DNA from: Bradyrhizobium hereditatis
GTDB lineage: Bacteria; Pseudomonadota; Alphaproteobacteria; Rhizobiales; Xanthobacteraceae
Direction: 5' to 3'
NCBI RefSeq assembly: GCF_020329435.1
Contig: NZ_JAGKJK010000004.1
Location: 434,001-498,000 of the forward strand
DNA length: 64,000 nt
Shown here: in pieces, positions 1 to 10,949 of the stretch
Position numbering within the stretch: the stretch's first letter is position 1
How the letters are laid out: every line of letters begins with the position of its first letter
The notes under the pieces: model-generated
What the model was told of the DNA's origin: nothing
The model's database searches: none
Seen by the model: the letters and a program-made list of their open reading frames with translations, nothing else
Program-made: the position numbers and the translations under genes

Positions 1-2
1 TT

Positions 3-899
3 GCGGCGCAAGGCTATATTGCGAGCCGCCAGATCGCGACGGCGGTCTATCTGTCGCAGCAGATCGAAAAACCCATTCTGGTCGAGGGCCCGGCCGGCGT
101 CGGCAAGACCGAGCTGGCGAAAGCGATCGCCGCCTGGCGCGGCATGAAGATGATCCGCCTGCAATGCTATGAGGGTCTCGATGAGGCCAAGGCACTCTAT
201 GAGTGGAAATATGCCAAGCAGCTTCTGTATACGCAGATCCTGAAGGACAAGCTCGGCGAGGTGCTCGGCGGCGCGCCGACGCTGGAAGCGGCGTTGAACC
301 AGCTGCACGATTTCGGTGATGTGTTCTTCTCCAAGGAATTCGTCGAGCCGCGGCCGCTGTTGCAAGCGTTGGAGCAGCCGACCGGCTGCGTGCTGCTGGT
401 CGACGAAATCGACAAATCGGACGCGGAGTTCGAATCCTTGCTGCTGGAAATTCTCAGTGATTTCCAGGTGACGATTCCGGAGCTCGGAACCGTGGTCGCG
501 GTTTCGCCGCCGACCGTGATCCTGACCTCGAACAGCGAACGCGATCTCGGCGATGCGCTGAAGCGCCGCTGCCTGCATCTGCATATCGGCTTCCCCGAGC
601 AGAAACTGGAGGAGCGCATTGTCGAAAGCCGCGTGCCCAGCATTTCGCAGACGCTGCGCCGGCAGATGGTGGGATTCATCAACGAAGTCCGCACGCTGGA
701 CTTGAAGAAGCTGCCTTCGGTCAGCGAGACCATCGACTGGGCGCGCGTGCTGGTGCTGCTGCAGGCGCCCGAGCTCGGCCATGAGGTGGTCAAGGACACG
801 CTGAACGTTCTCCTGAAATATGAGGCGGATATCGAGGCCACCATGCCGCAGGTCTCCACCTTCATCGCCAAGGCCTCGCGTCAAGGCGTCTTCGGGTGA
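3..899 (+). CDS. MoxR-family AAA+ ATPase, CoxD-like (5' partial)
   Basis: The reading frame is open from the first bases of the window, so the true start lies upstream; 298 residues are visible. Walker A (GPAGVGKT) is at visible residues 29-36, Walker B reads LLVDEID, and sensor 1 is in the ILTSNS stretch. This is the MoxR/CoxD type of AAA+ ATPase, which works with a VWA partner to mature metalloenzymes. The stop lies 6 bp before a VWA-protein gene, the standard MoxR-VWA pairing. The convergent operon beyond that encodes a molybdenum hydroxylase, so a role in its cofactor maturation is a reasonable inference. Internal ATGs near 144 are not the start, because the P-loop lies upstream of them. 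Confidence 0.92.
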   Translation, partial: AAQGYIASRQIATAVYLSQQIEKPILVEGPAGVGKTELAKAIAAWRGMKMIRLQCYEGLDEAKALYEWKYAKQLLYTQILKDKLGEVLGGAPTLEAALNQLHDFGDVFFSKEFVEPRPLLQALEQPTGCVLLVDEIDKSDAEFESLLLEILSDFQVTIPELGTVVAVSPPTVILTSNSERDLGDALKRRCLHLHIGFPEQKLEERIVESRVPSISQTLRRQMVGFINEVRTLDLKKLPSVSETIDWARVLVLLQAPELGHEVVKDTLNVLLKYEADIEATMPQVSTFIAKASRQGVFG

Positions 900-905
900 C
901 CGCGC

Positions 906-2270
906 ATGAGAGAGAACCTGCATCGCTTCTTTCGTGCGGCGCGGGGCGCAGGCGTGCGGCTCTCGCCGGCCGAAAGCATCGATGCGATGCGAGCGGTATC
1001 CAAGGTCGGCTTTACCGACCGCGCGATCCTGCGTGACACCTTTCTGCTGACGCTCGCCAAGACTCAGGATGAGAAGAAGGCGCTCGGCGACTGCTTCGAT
1101 CTGTTCTTCGATCAGCCGGAACCGGAACAGCCGCCCGAAGCCGGCAAGGCGGACGAGCAGGATCCGTCAGGCTCCAATACGGCTTCCGATTCTCCGGGTG
1201 GCGGCGGGCAGGCTGAGGGGCTCGGCGCGCTCGCGCAGATGCTCTTGGCGCAAGACCGCAACGCAATTTCGGCAGCCATCGCCAGCGCAGCGAATGCGGC
1301 CTCGCTGTCCGATATACGCTACTTCACGCAGCGCGGTATCTTCTCCGGCCGCATTCTCGACCAGATGGGAATTCAGCGTCTGCGCGACGATCTCGACAAT
1401 CTCACCGCCACCAATCCCGCACTGGCAGAGCGGCTGACCAACGCGCTGGACGGACTGCGCGGCACGGTTCGCGACACTGTCTCGCAGGCGCTGATGCTGT
1501 ACGGGCGCGAAGAGGCGGAGAACCTGCGCAACGAAATCCTGCGCAATGCCCCGCTGTCGCGGATCGAGCCGCGGCAGGTCGAGCAGATGCGGCATCTGAT
1601 TCGCCAGATCGCGCGCCGTTTGCGCGAGCGCTACTCGAAGCCGCGCAAGCGCCAGCGCCGCGGGCATCTCGACGTACGCCGTACGCTCCGGCGCAACGCC
1701 GCCTGGGGTGGCGTGCCGTTCCTCACCGCGTGGAAGCGGCGGCACCGCGACAAGCCGAAGATCGTGGCGCTCTGCGACGTCTCGGGCTCGGTGGCGCGCG
1801 TCTCCGATTTCTTCCTGCTGTTGATCCACAGCCTGCATGAGGTCGTGGACGATGTTCGCTCGTTTGCATTTTCCGGTCACCTGATCGAAGTCAGCGGCAT
1901 CCTGGAATCCAAATCGCCGGAGGAGGCGATGGCCGAAATCATGTCCAAGGTCGGCTTCGGCTCGTCCGATTACGGCAGCTCGCTGGCCGATTTTGAGGAC
2001 GAATGGATGAGCACGATCACGCCGCAGACCACAGTCATTGTGCTCGGCGACGCCCGCAGCAATAACCTCGATCCTCGCGCCGACATCCTCCGTCGAATTG
2101 CCGAGCGGTCGAAGCGGCTGGTCTGGCTCAATCCCGAGGGACGAATGGCCTGGGGCTGGGGGGATTCGGAGATGCCGCGCTATTCGACGTTCTGCAGCGT
2201 GGTCCGCCAATGCGCGACGGCGAAGCAGCTCGAACGCGCGGTATCGGATATCGTGGCGAGCTATCAGTAG
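906..2270 (+). CDS. VWA-domain protein, CoxE-like
   Basis: Encodes 454 residues. An acidic, proline- and glycine-rich stretch lies around residues 75-105, and a C-terminal von Willebrand A domain begins near residue 285. The metal-dependent adhesion site is seen as DVSGS with its Asp at residue 291. Proteins of this type (CoxE, pfam VWA_CoxE) act with the MoxR ATPase encoded immediately upstream, probably as a chaperone pair for Mo-hydroxylase maturation. Only 6 bp separate its stop from the stop of the convergent Mo-subunit gene, so the two transcripts probably overlap. The exact client enzyme is inferred from location only. Confidence 0.9.
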   Translation: MRENLHRFFRAARGAGVRLSPAESIDAMRAVSKVGFTDRAILRDTFLLTLAKTQDEKKALGDCFDLFFDQPEPEQPPEAGKADEQDPSGSNTASDSPGGGGQAEGLGALAQMLLAQDRNAISAAIASAANAASLSDIRYFTQRGIFSGRILDQMGIQRLRDDLDNLTATNPALAERLTNALDGLRGTVRDTVSQALMLYGREEAENLRNEILRNAPLSRIEPRQVEQMRHLIRQIARRLRERYSKPRKRQRRGHLDVRRTLRRNAAWGGVPFLTAWKRRHRDKPKIVALCDVSGSVARVSDFFLLLIHSLHEVVDDVRSFAFSGHLIEVSGILESKSPEEAMAEIMSKVGFGSSDYGSSLADFEDEWMSTITPQTTVIVLGDARSNNLDPRADILRRIAERSKRLVWLNPEGRMAWGWGDSEMPRYSTFCSVVRQCATAKQLERAVSDIVASYQ

Positions 2271-2276
2271 GCGCCT

Positions 2277-4505
2277 TCACGCATCGATCGCCTGCTTGAT
2301 GCGCTTGCGCGTCAACGGCAGGTCGCGCAGCCGCTTTCCCGTGGCATTGGCAATGGCGTTTGCAATCGAGGCCGCCGCCGGCCCCTGCGCGGTTTCGCCG
2401 CTGCCGAGGAACGGCTGGCCAGGTCGGTTAATGATGTGAACTTCGACGCTTTCGGGCACAGCATCGAAACGCAGGATCGGATAGGTCTGCCAGTCGACGC
2501 TGGTTATCCTGGTATCGTCGAAGGTCACACTTTCATACAGCGTCCAACTCATCGATTGCAAAATCGCGCCTTCGATCTGGTTGATCAGCCCGTCCGGATT
2601 GACCACCTGGCCGGCATCGACGGCGGCTACTGCGCGCACCAGGCGCGGCCGGCCAGTCTCGCGGTTTACCTCCAGCTCCGAAGCGACGGCACAATAGGCC
2701 GCGAGATTCTTGTAGCGGGCGAAAGCAAAGCCGTGGCCGCGATCCGCCGGTCTCACGTTGCGCTTCCATCCAAAGCCTTGCGCGGCCTTTTCGATCACCT
2801 CTCGGCCCCGGACATCATCGAGATGCTTCAATCTGAATTCGACGGGGTCCGCACCGGCAAGGCCCGCGAGTTCGTCCATGAAGCTCTCGATCGAGAACAC
2901 GTTGTGATATGCTCCGAGCGCGCGCAACGCGGAAATCCTGAGCGGCATTGCCGGGATGAAGTGGTGGACCACGCGCGCGCTGGGCAAAGTGTGGATCGGA
3001 ATCGCATTGCGGTCGCCGCCGCCTTCCGGCAGCGGGAGCGGCTTTGGCTCCGGCACGGCAAAGGATTGCGTCATGTGCTGGGCTGCCAATAGCGCTCCGG
3101 CGCCGCCCGGCCGCATCGAATGTGTGTTGCTGAACACCTCGAAATGCCAGGCGGCGATCTTGCCGTTGCTGTCGAGTGATGCGTTCAGTTTCGTCACCAT
3201 CGCCGGGCCGAACGGTTCCCAGGCGTGCTCCTGCTCGCGCATCCATTGCACACGGACGGCACGACCGGGCAACGCGCGTGCGATCAGCGCCGCATCTGCC
3301 GCGGCATCGTCGGCGCCATTGTGGCCGTAGCAGCCGGAGCCTTCGACATGGATCAGGCGGACGTTAGCCGGTGGCATCCGCAACATTTCAGCGATAGCCT
3401 GACGATCAGGATAGACGCCTTGTGTATGCGTCCACACTGTCATGGTTTCGTCGGCGAATTGCGCTACCGCGCAGGACGGCCCGATCGAGCCATGTAACTG
3501 ATAAGGCCGCGTATAGATCGCTTCGATGGACTTACTACTGAGCACGGACGGATCGCCGCGCTCGAGGATTGTGAAATCCTGCGACGGCAAATGCGTCAGC
3601 ACGTTCAGGAGATCGTCCTGCTTCGGCAGGCTCGCACTCTCTTTCCACTTCGCCGCTAGTGACAGCGCGTTCATCGCCTTGATCGCCTGAAACTCCTTCT
3701 CGGCGACCACAGCCAGGAAATTGCCATCGCGTACGACTTTCACAACGCCGGGCAATTTTTCGACTGCCGAACTATCGCACTCCGTCAGTTGCGCGCCATA
3801 ACTCGGTGGCCGCACGACACGGGCATGCACCATGCCTGGCAGCCGCATGTCCTGCACATAGGCCGCGCCTCCCGTGACTTTTGCCGGGATATCGACGCGT
3901 GGTACCGACTGGCCCATCACCTTGAGCGTGGCGGGGTCCTTGAGCCGTGATTTCGGCTGCGCCTGCACATGCAACATATCGGCGGCGACCAATTCGCCAT
4001 AAGACAGCCGCCGGCCATCCGGCGAGATCACCGCGCCATTTTCGGTTCGGAGATTTTCCGCCGGCAGATCAAGGCGCTTCGCGGCCTCCGCGACCAGCAA
4101 TTCACGCACCTGCGCCGCCGCGTTCTGGATCGCGGCACCGCTATCCTGCATCGAGCGGCTTCCCGCCGTGTAGCCCTCGTTCGCTGTAAGTTTCGTGTCG
4201 GCGGTAATGACCTCTAGGGATTCGAAGGGCAGATCGAGTTCTTCCGCAGTGATCTGCTGGAACGCGGTCCTAAATCCCTGGCCGAGTTCGGCCTTGCCGG
4301 TGAAGACCGTAATGCTGCCATCGGCATCGATGCGGATCCAGGAATCCAAATATGGCGTGGTCGCGAGACTGCCGGGACGCCTCAGTGGTGGAGTCGCCGC
4401 CGGAGCCTGGTCTTGCGCGAAAGCGTTCGTGAGCGAGAAGCTGACGATCAGCGCACCGCCGCCCGCAAGCACGCGGCGACGATTGAGAATGAGCGGGGCG
4501 TTCAT
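2277..4505 (-). CDS. Molybdopterin-binding large subunit, xanthine oxidase family, Tat-exported (isoquinoline 1-oxidoreductase/aldehyde dehydrogenase type)
   Basis: Encodes 742 residues from the ATG at 4505. This start overlaps the stop of the upstream 2Fe-2S gene by 4 bases, and the protein then begins with a twin-arginine signal (NRRRVLAGGG, residues 8-17, hydrophobic stretch, AFAQ cleavage region). The frame stays open further upstream to 4874, but that extension runs antisense-like across the Fe-S gene and would bury the Tat signal. The body matches the IorB-type large subunit of molybdenum hydroxylases; the C-terminal GSGETAQG carries the probable catalytic Glu704. With the 2Fe-2S subunit and a membrane cytochrome c it should form a periplasmic oxidoreductase passing electrons to the respiratory chain. 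The substrate (an aldehyde or N-heterocycle) cannot be read from sequence. Confidence 0.92.
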   Translation of the reverse strand: MNAPLILNRRRVLAGGGALIVSFSLTNAFAQDQAPAATPPLRRPGSLATTPYLDSWIRIDADGSITVFTGKAELGQGFRTAFQQITAEELDLPFESLEVITADTKLTANEGYTAGSRSMQDSGAAIQNAAAQVRELLVAEAAKRLDLPAENLRTENGAVISPDGRRLSYGELVAADMLHVQAQPKSRLKDPATLKVMGQSVPRVDIPAKVTGGAAYVQDMRLPGMVHARVVRPPSYGAQLTECDSSAVEKLPGVVKVVRDGNFLAVVAEKEFQAIKAMNALSLAAKWKESASLPKQDDLLNVLTHLPSQDFTILERGDPSVLSSKSIEAIYTRPYQLHGSIGPSCAVAQFADETMTVWTHTQGVYPDRQAIAEMLRMPPANVRLIHVEGSGCYGHNGADDAAADAALIARALPGRAVRVQWMREQEHAWEPFGPAMVTKLNASLDSNGKIAAWHFEVFSNTHSMRPGGAGALLAAQHMTQSFAVPEPKPLPLPEGGGDRNAIPIHTLPSARVVHHFIPAMPLRISALRALGAYHNVFSIESFMDELAGLAGADPVEFRLKHLDDVRGREVIEKAAQGFGWKRNVRPADRGHGFAFARYKNLAAYCAVASELEVNRETGRPRLVRAVAAVDAGQVVNPDGLINQIEGAILQSMSWTLYESVTFDDTRITSVDWQTYPILRFDAVPESVEVHIINRPGQPFLGSGETAQGPAAASIANAIANATGKRLRDLPLTRKRIKQAIDA

Positions 4506-4999
4506 TGCGCGCTCCTGTTGGCTGTCGAAGACGCATCGGTTGTCTCCATCAGTCGCGCCGCACGGCGTACCGCGCGCAGGATGCGCATATGCGTACCGCA
4601 ACGGCATAGATGCTGCTCGAGCGCAGCGCGAATTTCTGCATCGGTCGGCTTGGAATTCTTCAGCAACAGTGCCTGCGCTCGCATCATCATGCCGGGAATG
4701 CAGTAGCCGCATTGTGCCGCCTGCTCTTCGATGAAGGCACGCTGGATCGGCGCCGGCTCGGACACCGAGCCAAGGCCTTCGAGCGTCGTCACCTGCTTGC
4801 CTTCCAGCAAGACCATCGGCGTTATGCAGGAGAGAACGGCCTTGCCGTCGACGATCACGGCACATGAGCCGCATTGGCCAAGCCCGCAGCCGAATTTAGC
4901 GGCGTTGAGCTTGAGGTCATCGCGCAGCACATAAAGCAGCGGCGTATCCGGATCGGCGCCGACCTGATGTTCCCGACCATTGACCTTCAATGTCATCAT
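4502..4999 (-). CDS. 2Fe-2S subunit of molybdenum hydroxylase (IorA-like)
   Basis: Encodes 165 residues, the usual size for this subunit. The N-terminal plant-type ferredoxin domain shows CGLGQCGSC with a following single Cys (LSC). The C-terminal helical domain shows CGYC and CRC, the ligands of the second cluster. It relays electrons from the molybdopterin centre to the cytochrome encoded upstream. Both ends overlap neighbouring genes by 4 bases (cytochrome stop/this start and this stop/large-subunit start), indicating translational coupling in one operon. It has no signal peptide, so it presumably leaves the cell bound to its Tat-exported partner. Two consecutive ATGs (4999 and 4996) could serve as start. 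Confidence 0.93.
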   Translation of the reverse strand: MMTLKVNGREHQVGADPDTPLLYVLRDDLKLNAAKFGCGLGQCGSCAVIVDGKAVLSCITPMVLLEGKQVTTLEGLGSVSEPAPIQRAFIEEQAAQCGYCIPGMMMRAQALLLKNSKPTDAEIRAALEQHLCRCGTHMRILRAVRRAARLMETTDASSTANRSAQ

Positions 5000-6363
5000 G
5001 GCTTGTCTCGCTGCGTCGGATCGGCCGGAGCATTACGCGGCCCAGCCGATGTCTCGTGGTAGATCGTCACGGCGCGGCGCGCTTCCGCGACGGTTTTTTC
5101 AACGCCGATCCACGCCGGCTGCTTGCTGAAGCGAGCGCGCAGATAATTCAGCAGGGCTGCCATCTGTGCGTCGTCCATACTATCGGCGAAGCCCGGCATG
5201 ATCGGGCTGCGTTCGCCTTCGACGGCCGAGACACCCGACAGCACGACGTTGGCGAGATTACGCGGATCGGGGCTAGAGACTGCCGTGCTGAGCGCAAGAT
5301 TGACGCCGCCATAAGGTAGCGGCCGGCTCGTCTCATGGCAGGATGCACAGGCGCCGACATAGATCGTCGCGCCAACCGTGTCGGTCTGCGAGGCCTGAGA
5401 CGGTGATCTGGCTTGCGCGAGCGCGGCCTCGCCCTCCTGTTTGCGCTCTGGCGTCGGTGCGCCTGATATGTCGGCCATATAGACTGCGATGGCGCGGACA
5501 TCGCTATCCGACACCGACGAAAGATTGCTGACCACTTGTGCCATCGGCCCACGCGCCGTGCCGTGAGCGGGATGCCAGCCGCTGCGCAAGTACATGTAGA
5601 GGGCGTCGGCATCCCATGGCACCGGCGCATGCGAGCGGTCGTTCAGGGCATAGGCGAGCCAATTGTCGACGTCGCCGCCGGCAAACTGGGCGCTCTTGCG
5701 TTCAGCACCCAGCACATTGCGTGGCGTGTGGCAGGCGCCGCAATGCGCCAACCCTTCGACCAGATAGGCACCGCGATTCCATTCGGCACTTTTTGTCGCG
5801 TCAGGCTGATAGCTATCGCGGCGAAGGAACAACAGTTTCCAACCGGCGATGACCGGCCGCTGATTAAGCGGAAACGAAATCTGGTTTTCGCGCGAGGGTG
5901 CATGGACCGGTTGTCGCGTCATCAGAAAGGCATAGAGTGCCCGGTCGTCCTCATCGGAAACATGGGTGAAATGATCGTAGGGAAAGGTCGGATAGAGGTG
6001 CTCGCCCTTGCGGTTGACCCCGTCGCGCATCGCGCGGCGGAACGCTGCTTCCGACCATTGGCCAATCCCGGTCTCGGCATCCGGTGTGATGTTGGAGGAG
6101 TAGATCGTCCCGAACGGCGTCGGTACCGGCAGGCCACCGGCAAAGTTCTTGCCTCCGCGCACGGTGTGGCACTCGTTGCAATTGCCGATCGCCGCAAGAT
6201 CGCGGCCGCGCTTGATCAGGGCGGGATCGAACGCGTGTGGCGCCGGGGGATCGATCGCCGGAATGACTGGCCGCCAAACGATCGCAAAAGCCATCGCCGC
6301 GCCGGCGATCAGCACGACAGCGATACCGCTTGCGATGAGCCGGGACGATCTTGTCATGTTCAT
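4996..6363 (-). CDS. Tri-haem c-type cytochrome, membrane-anchored, electron acceptor for the Mo hydroxylase
   Basis: Encodes 455 residues from the ATG at 6363. Three CXXCH haem sites are visible: CNECH (62-66), CGACH (207-211) and CASCH (338-342). One N-terminal membrane segment or signal anchor spans about residues 9-30. The layout resembles the cytochrome subunit of membrane gluconate/alcohol dehydrogenases, and such a gene commonly accompanies IorAB-type Mo hydroxylases in proteobacteria. It is first in a tightly overlapping operon with the 2Fe-2S and Mo subunits. The start is chosen because MNMTRSS begins just before the membrane segment; the frame stays open to 6432 and no clear Shine-Dalgarno distinguishes the options. 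Confidence 0.9.
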   Translation of the reverse strand: MNMTRSSRLIASGIAVVLIAGAAMAFAIVWRPVIPAIDPPAPHAFDPALIKRGRDLAAIGNCNECHTVRGGKNFAGGLPVPTPFGTIYSSNITPDAETGIGQWSEAAFRRAMRDGVNRKGEHLYPTFPYDHFTHVSDEDDRALYAFLMTRQPVHAPSRENQISFPLNQRPVIAGWKLLFLRRDSYQPDATKSAEWNRGAYLVEGLAHCGACHTPRNVLGAERKSAQFAGGDVDNWLAYALNDRSHAPVPWDADALYMYLRSGWHPAHGTARGPMAQVVSNLSSVSDSDVRAIAVYMADISGAPTPERKQEGEAALAQARSPSQASQTDTVGATIYVGACASCHETSRPLPYGGVNLALSTAVSSPDPRNLANVVLSGVSAVEGERSPIMPGFADSMDDAQMAALLNYLRARFSKQPAWIGVEKTVAEARRAVTIYHETSAGPRNAPADPTQRDKP

Positions 6364-6464
6364 TGATTTGAATTTGTTGTTCGACCGTGCTTTAAACACG
6401 GATATCCCGACCTCGTTCGCCCGAGACGGCATCGATCACCGCCTGTTGACCCCTTGAAGCCGGC

Positions 6465-8327
<1,863 letters not shown>

Positions 8328-8345
8328 GGGCCGCACACGACAGCC

Positions 8346-9359
8346 TCATCCATTGCGGAAGGTGTAAGCGTAGCCGTTGATCGCCGGCGCGCCGCCGAGA
8401 TGGGCGTAGAGGATCTTCGATCCCTTCGGGAAATAGCCCTTGTTCACGAGGTCGATCATGCCCTGCATGGATTTGCCCTCATAGACCGGATCGGTGATCA
8501 TGCCTTCGAGGCGGGCGCAGAGCCGGATGGCTTCCTTGGTTTCTTCCGACGGGACACCATAGGCGGGATAGGCGTAGTCCTCGATCAGCACAACATCGTC
8601 CTCGACAATCTCGCGGCCGAGTTCGACGAGTGCGGCCGTGTTGCGGGCGATGTCGAGCACCTGCGCCTTGGTCTGATCAGGCGTGAAGGACGCGTCGATG
8701 CCGATCACCTTGCGCTCGCGGCCGTCCTTGGCAAATCCCACCAGCATACCGGCATGGGTCGAGCCGGTGACGGTGCAGACGACGATGTAGTCGAAGGCAA
8801 AGCCGAGCTGTTTCTCCTGCGCCCTGACCTCTTCGGCAAAGCCGACATAGCCAAGCCCGCCATATTTGTGCACGGAGGCGCCGGCGGGGATGGCATAGGG
8901 CTTGCCGCCCTTGGCCTTCACATCTGCGATCGCATCTTCCCAGCTTTGGCGGATGCCAATATCGAACCCTTCGTCGACCAGACGCACATCCGCGCCCATG
9001 ACGCGGCTGAGCAGGATGTTACCGACACGGTCATAGACCGCGTCCTCATGCGGCACCCAGCTTTCCTGCACCAGGCGGCACTTCATGCCGATCTTGGCCG
9101 CAACCGCTGCAACCATGCGGGTGTGGTTGGACTGCACGCCGCCGATCGAGACCAGCGTATCGGCATTGGAGGCGATCGCATCGGGAATGATGTATTCGAG
9201 CTTGCGCAGCTTGTTGCCGCCAAAGGCAAGCCCCGAATTACAATCTTCCCGCTTGGCGTAGATCTCGACCTTGCCGCCAAGATGCTGCGACAGCCGCTCC
9301 AGCTTTTCGATATGGGTAGGCCCGAAGGTGAGCGGATAGCGTTCGAATTTCTCCAGCAT
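8346..9359 (-). CDS. acdS: 1-aminocyclopropane-1-carboxylate (ACC) deaminase
   Basis: Encodes 337 residues, the standard length. This PLP enzyme of tryptophan-synthase-beta fold cleaves the ethylene precursor ACC to ammonia and 2-oxobutyrate in the cytoplasm. The PLP lysine lies in GGNKLRK (Lys50). Residues that separate true ACC deaminase from D-cysteine desulfhydrase are present: Tyr293, Glu294 and Leu321 (VYEGK and HLGG) correspond with a constant offset of one to Tyr294, Glu295 and Leu322 of the Pseudomonas enzyme. It is transcribed divergently from an Lrp-type regulator (acdR), the usual arrangement in plant-associated proteobacteria. A functional enzyme is expected to lower ethylene in a host plant. 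Confidence 0.97.
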   Translation of the reverse strand: MLEKFERYPLTFGPTHIEKLERLSQHLGGKVEIYAKREDCNSGLAFGGNKLRKLEYIIPDAIASNADTLVSIGGVQSNHTRMVAAVAAKIGMKCRLVQESWVPHEDAVYDRVGNILLSRVMGADVRLVDEGFDIGIRQSWEDAIADVKAKGGKPYAIPAGASVHKYGGLGYVGFAEEVRAQEKQLGFAFDYIVVCTVTGSTHAGMLVGFAKDGRERKVIGIDASFTPDQTKAQVLDIARNTAALVELGREIVEDDVVLIEDYAYPAYGVPSEETKEAIRLCARLEGMITDPVYEGKSMQGMIDLVNKGYFPKGSKILYAHLGGAPAINGYAYTFRNG

Positions 9360-9517
9360 CGTCGTCCCCGTTGATGGTCTGATCTGGGAAACGCCGTATC
9401 ACCAAGCCTTGGAAAGGTGTTTTCAAAGTTGACGGATCGGCTGCAGAAAGATTGCACAATGACGAAGCTGGATTACTCTTTTTTCCATAGACCAGCGTTC
9501 TGACGAGAGCTCCTTTC
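9360..9517. promoter_or_regulatory. acdS-acdR divergent control region
   Basis: This 158-bp region separates the divergent acdS and acdR starts and must hold both promoters. An 11-bp perfect inverted repeat with a one-base centre (CCAAG-C-CTTGG, 9402-9412) lies about 45 bp upstream of the acdS start and is a candidate AcdR (Lrp-type) operator. No convincing sigma-54 -24/-12 pair was found by eye. The operator assignment is inference only. Confidence 0.4.
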
Positions 9518-9982
9518 ATGGCCGGCAGGCTCGACCGCATCGACCTCAAGATATTGCGTTTGCTGCAGAATAACGGCCGGCTAACCAACGCCGAGCTGGC
9601 CGAAACGGCGGGTGTCAGCCCCGCGACCTGTCATCGTCGGACCCAGCGCCTGTTCGACGAGGGCTATGTCCCCCAGGTCAGGGCCATGGTGGCGCCGCGC
9701 AAGGTCGGCAAAGGCGCGCTCGTCATGGTCGGCGTCGTGCTCGACCGCTCCACGCCGGAAAGCTTCGCCGCCTTCGAGCGGGCGATCGCGCAGCTCAAAT
9801 TCGTGCTGGACTGCCATCTGGTGGCCGGCGATTTTGACTATTTCCTCAAGATCCGGGTCGGCGATATGGAGGATTTCAACCGCATCCATGGCGAGCAATT
9901 GATCGCACTGCCGGGCGTCCGCCAGACCCGCACCTTCTTCGTTATGAAAGAGGTGGTCGATAATGCTCCGCTCGATTTTTGA
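9518..9982 (+). CDS. acdR: Lrp/AsnC-family regulator of ACC deaminase
   Basis: Encodes 154 residues. The N-terminal winged helix-turn-helix (LDRIDLKILRLLQ, then LAETAGVSPATCHRR) is followed by an Lrp ligand-binding/oligomerisation domain ending in a typical valine-rich strand (TRTFFVMKEVV). Position, orientation and family match AcdR, the activator that responds to ACC or leucine in plant-growth-promoting bacteria. It is divergent from acdS across a 158-bp control region. The family is certain; the specific role rests on gene context. Confidence 0.9.
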   Translation: MAGRLDRIDLKILRLLQNNGRLTNAELAETAGVSPATCHRRTQRLFDEGYVPQVRAMVAPRKVGKGALVMVGVVLDRSTPESFAAFERAIAQLKFVLDCHLVAGDFDYFLKIRVGDMEDFNRIHGEQLIALPGVRQTRTFFVMKEVVDNAPLDF

Positions 9983-10069
9983 CCGCGCAGGGCGTCGCAA
10001 GACCGGACCTGTTTCCCGGAACCTAGCGAGACGCTGGCCAGCCAGCGCCCGATGTCCTATCAACCCGAT

Positions 10070-10645
10070 ATGACCATGCAGTTTTTCCGGCTTGCTTTCG
10101 CCCTCGCCGCTATTTTCATGGCGATGCCGGCGCGTGCCTCGGACGAACTTCATCGGCAAGAGCCCGATACCATCATCTTCGCGATGATGTCCGGCAAGTG
10201 CAACACGCTCAAGGTCGCGGGGCGGGATTTCTCTTGTCGGGCCGTCGCCTTCTTCCAGACCGAGGAAGGCAGAGCGAATTTTACCGTCGCGCTCGACGAC
10301 CCCAGCGACGATAGCCACACCATCACGTTTTCCGGCGACAACGGGCGCAGGCCGGATGCCAACCTGTATGAATTGCCGATCGACCGGATGCTCCTGAAAT
10401 CCAAGGACAGACCCAAGGCCGATGGCCTCCCGGTGCCGTCAGTCGAATCGACCGCCGGCCTCTGCACGCAGGTCGGCAATTTCGTGACGCTGGAGCTTTC
10501 CTCTATCTCCTGCGTCGCCGTCGACAAGAACGGCAAGAAATACGAGCTTAAGTATCAGTCCGACGGCGCGCCGATGGCGGTACGTCGCATTAAGCGGATG
10601 CGCGTCGGCAGCCCCGCGGTGTCGCCGTTCGATGATGTGAAATGA
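10070..10645 (+). CDS. Hypothetical exported protein
   Basis: Not recognised. It encodes about 191 residues from the ATG at 10070; in-frame ATGs at 10052 and 10076 are alternatives and none has a strong Shine-Dalgarno. An N-terminal signal peptide (MQFFRLAFALAAIF..MPARAS) suggests export to the periplasm. The mature part has four cysteines (SGKCNTL, FSCRAV, GLCTQV, ISCVAV) that could form two disulfides and looks mostly beta-strand. It stands alone, downstream of acdR and convergent with a small gene. The signal peptide and codon pattern support a real gene; no function is proposed. Confidence 0.75.
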   Translation: MTMQFFRLAFALAAIFMAMPARASDELHRQEPDTIIFAMMSGKCNTLKVAGRDFSCRAVAFFQTEEGRANFTVALDDPSDDSHTITFSGDNGRRPDANLYELPIDRMLLKSKDRPKADGLPVPSVESTAGLCTQVGNFVTLELSSISCVAVDKNGKKYELKYQSDGAPMAVRRIKRMRVGSPAVSPFDDVK

Positions 10646-10660
10646 AAGGCCGCCGGCGAT

Positions 10661-10930
10661 TTACCGCGACCCGCTTCGCGCGCGCGCAGCCTTCGTTGGC
10701 AGGATGGAGCTCGCAATCTCAAATGCGACGGCCCATCTCGGCTTTTCTTCCTCCGCGCCGGGCACGTTGATTTGCACTCCGCCACCATCGCTGACGGTAT
10801 AGGAGGCGGCCAGCGCGGCGGCTTCGAGGGCGGCGCCCCGCGAATCGTAGACGCCACCGATCTTGATGTTGTCGGCGAATACCGACCAGCCCAGCGGCGC
10901 TTTGACGACTTCGAATACTGATCGCTCCAT
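10661..10930 (-). CDS. Small hypothetical protein (DUF2188-like by appearance)
   Basis: Encodes 89 residues from the ATG at 10930, chosen because CAGGAGA precedes it at Shine-Dalgarno distance; the frame is open further to 10996. The N-terminal half (FEVVKAPLGWSVFADN, then SRGAALEAAALAASY) resembles the short DUF2188-type fold, in which residues after a Trp-containing strand are followed by an Ala-rich helix. The C-terminal tail is basic. It lies 19 bp downstream of another small gene on the same strand, so the two may be co-transcribed. Cytoplasmic; function unknown. Confidence 0.6.
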   Translation of the reverse strand: MERSVFEVVKAPLGWSVFADNIKIGGVYDSRGAALEAAALAASYTVSDGGGVQINVPGAEEEKPRWAVAFEIASSILPTKAARARSGSR

Positions 10931-10949
10931 TGGGTCTCCTGTATCCGTT

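Noticed and set aside
2277..4874. Extended N-terminus of the exported Mo subunit
   Set aside because: The extension covers the 2Fe-2S gene out of frame and would hide the Tat signal. The ATGA overlap at 4502-4505 supports the shorter form.
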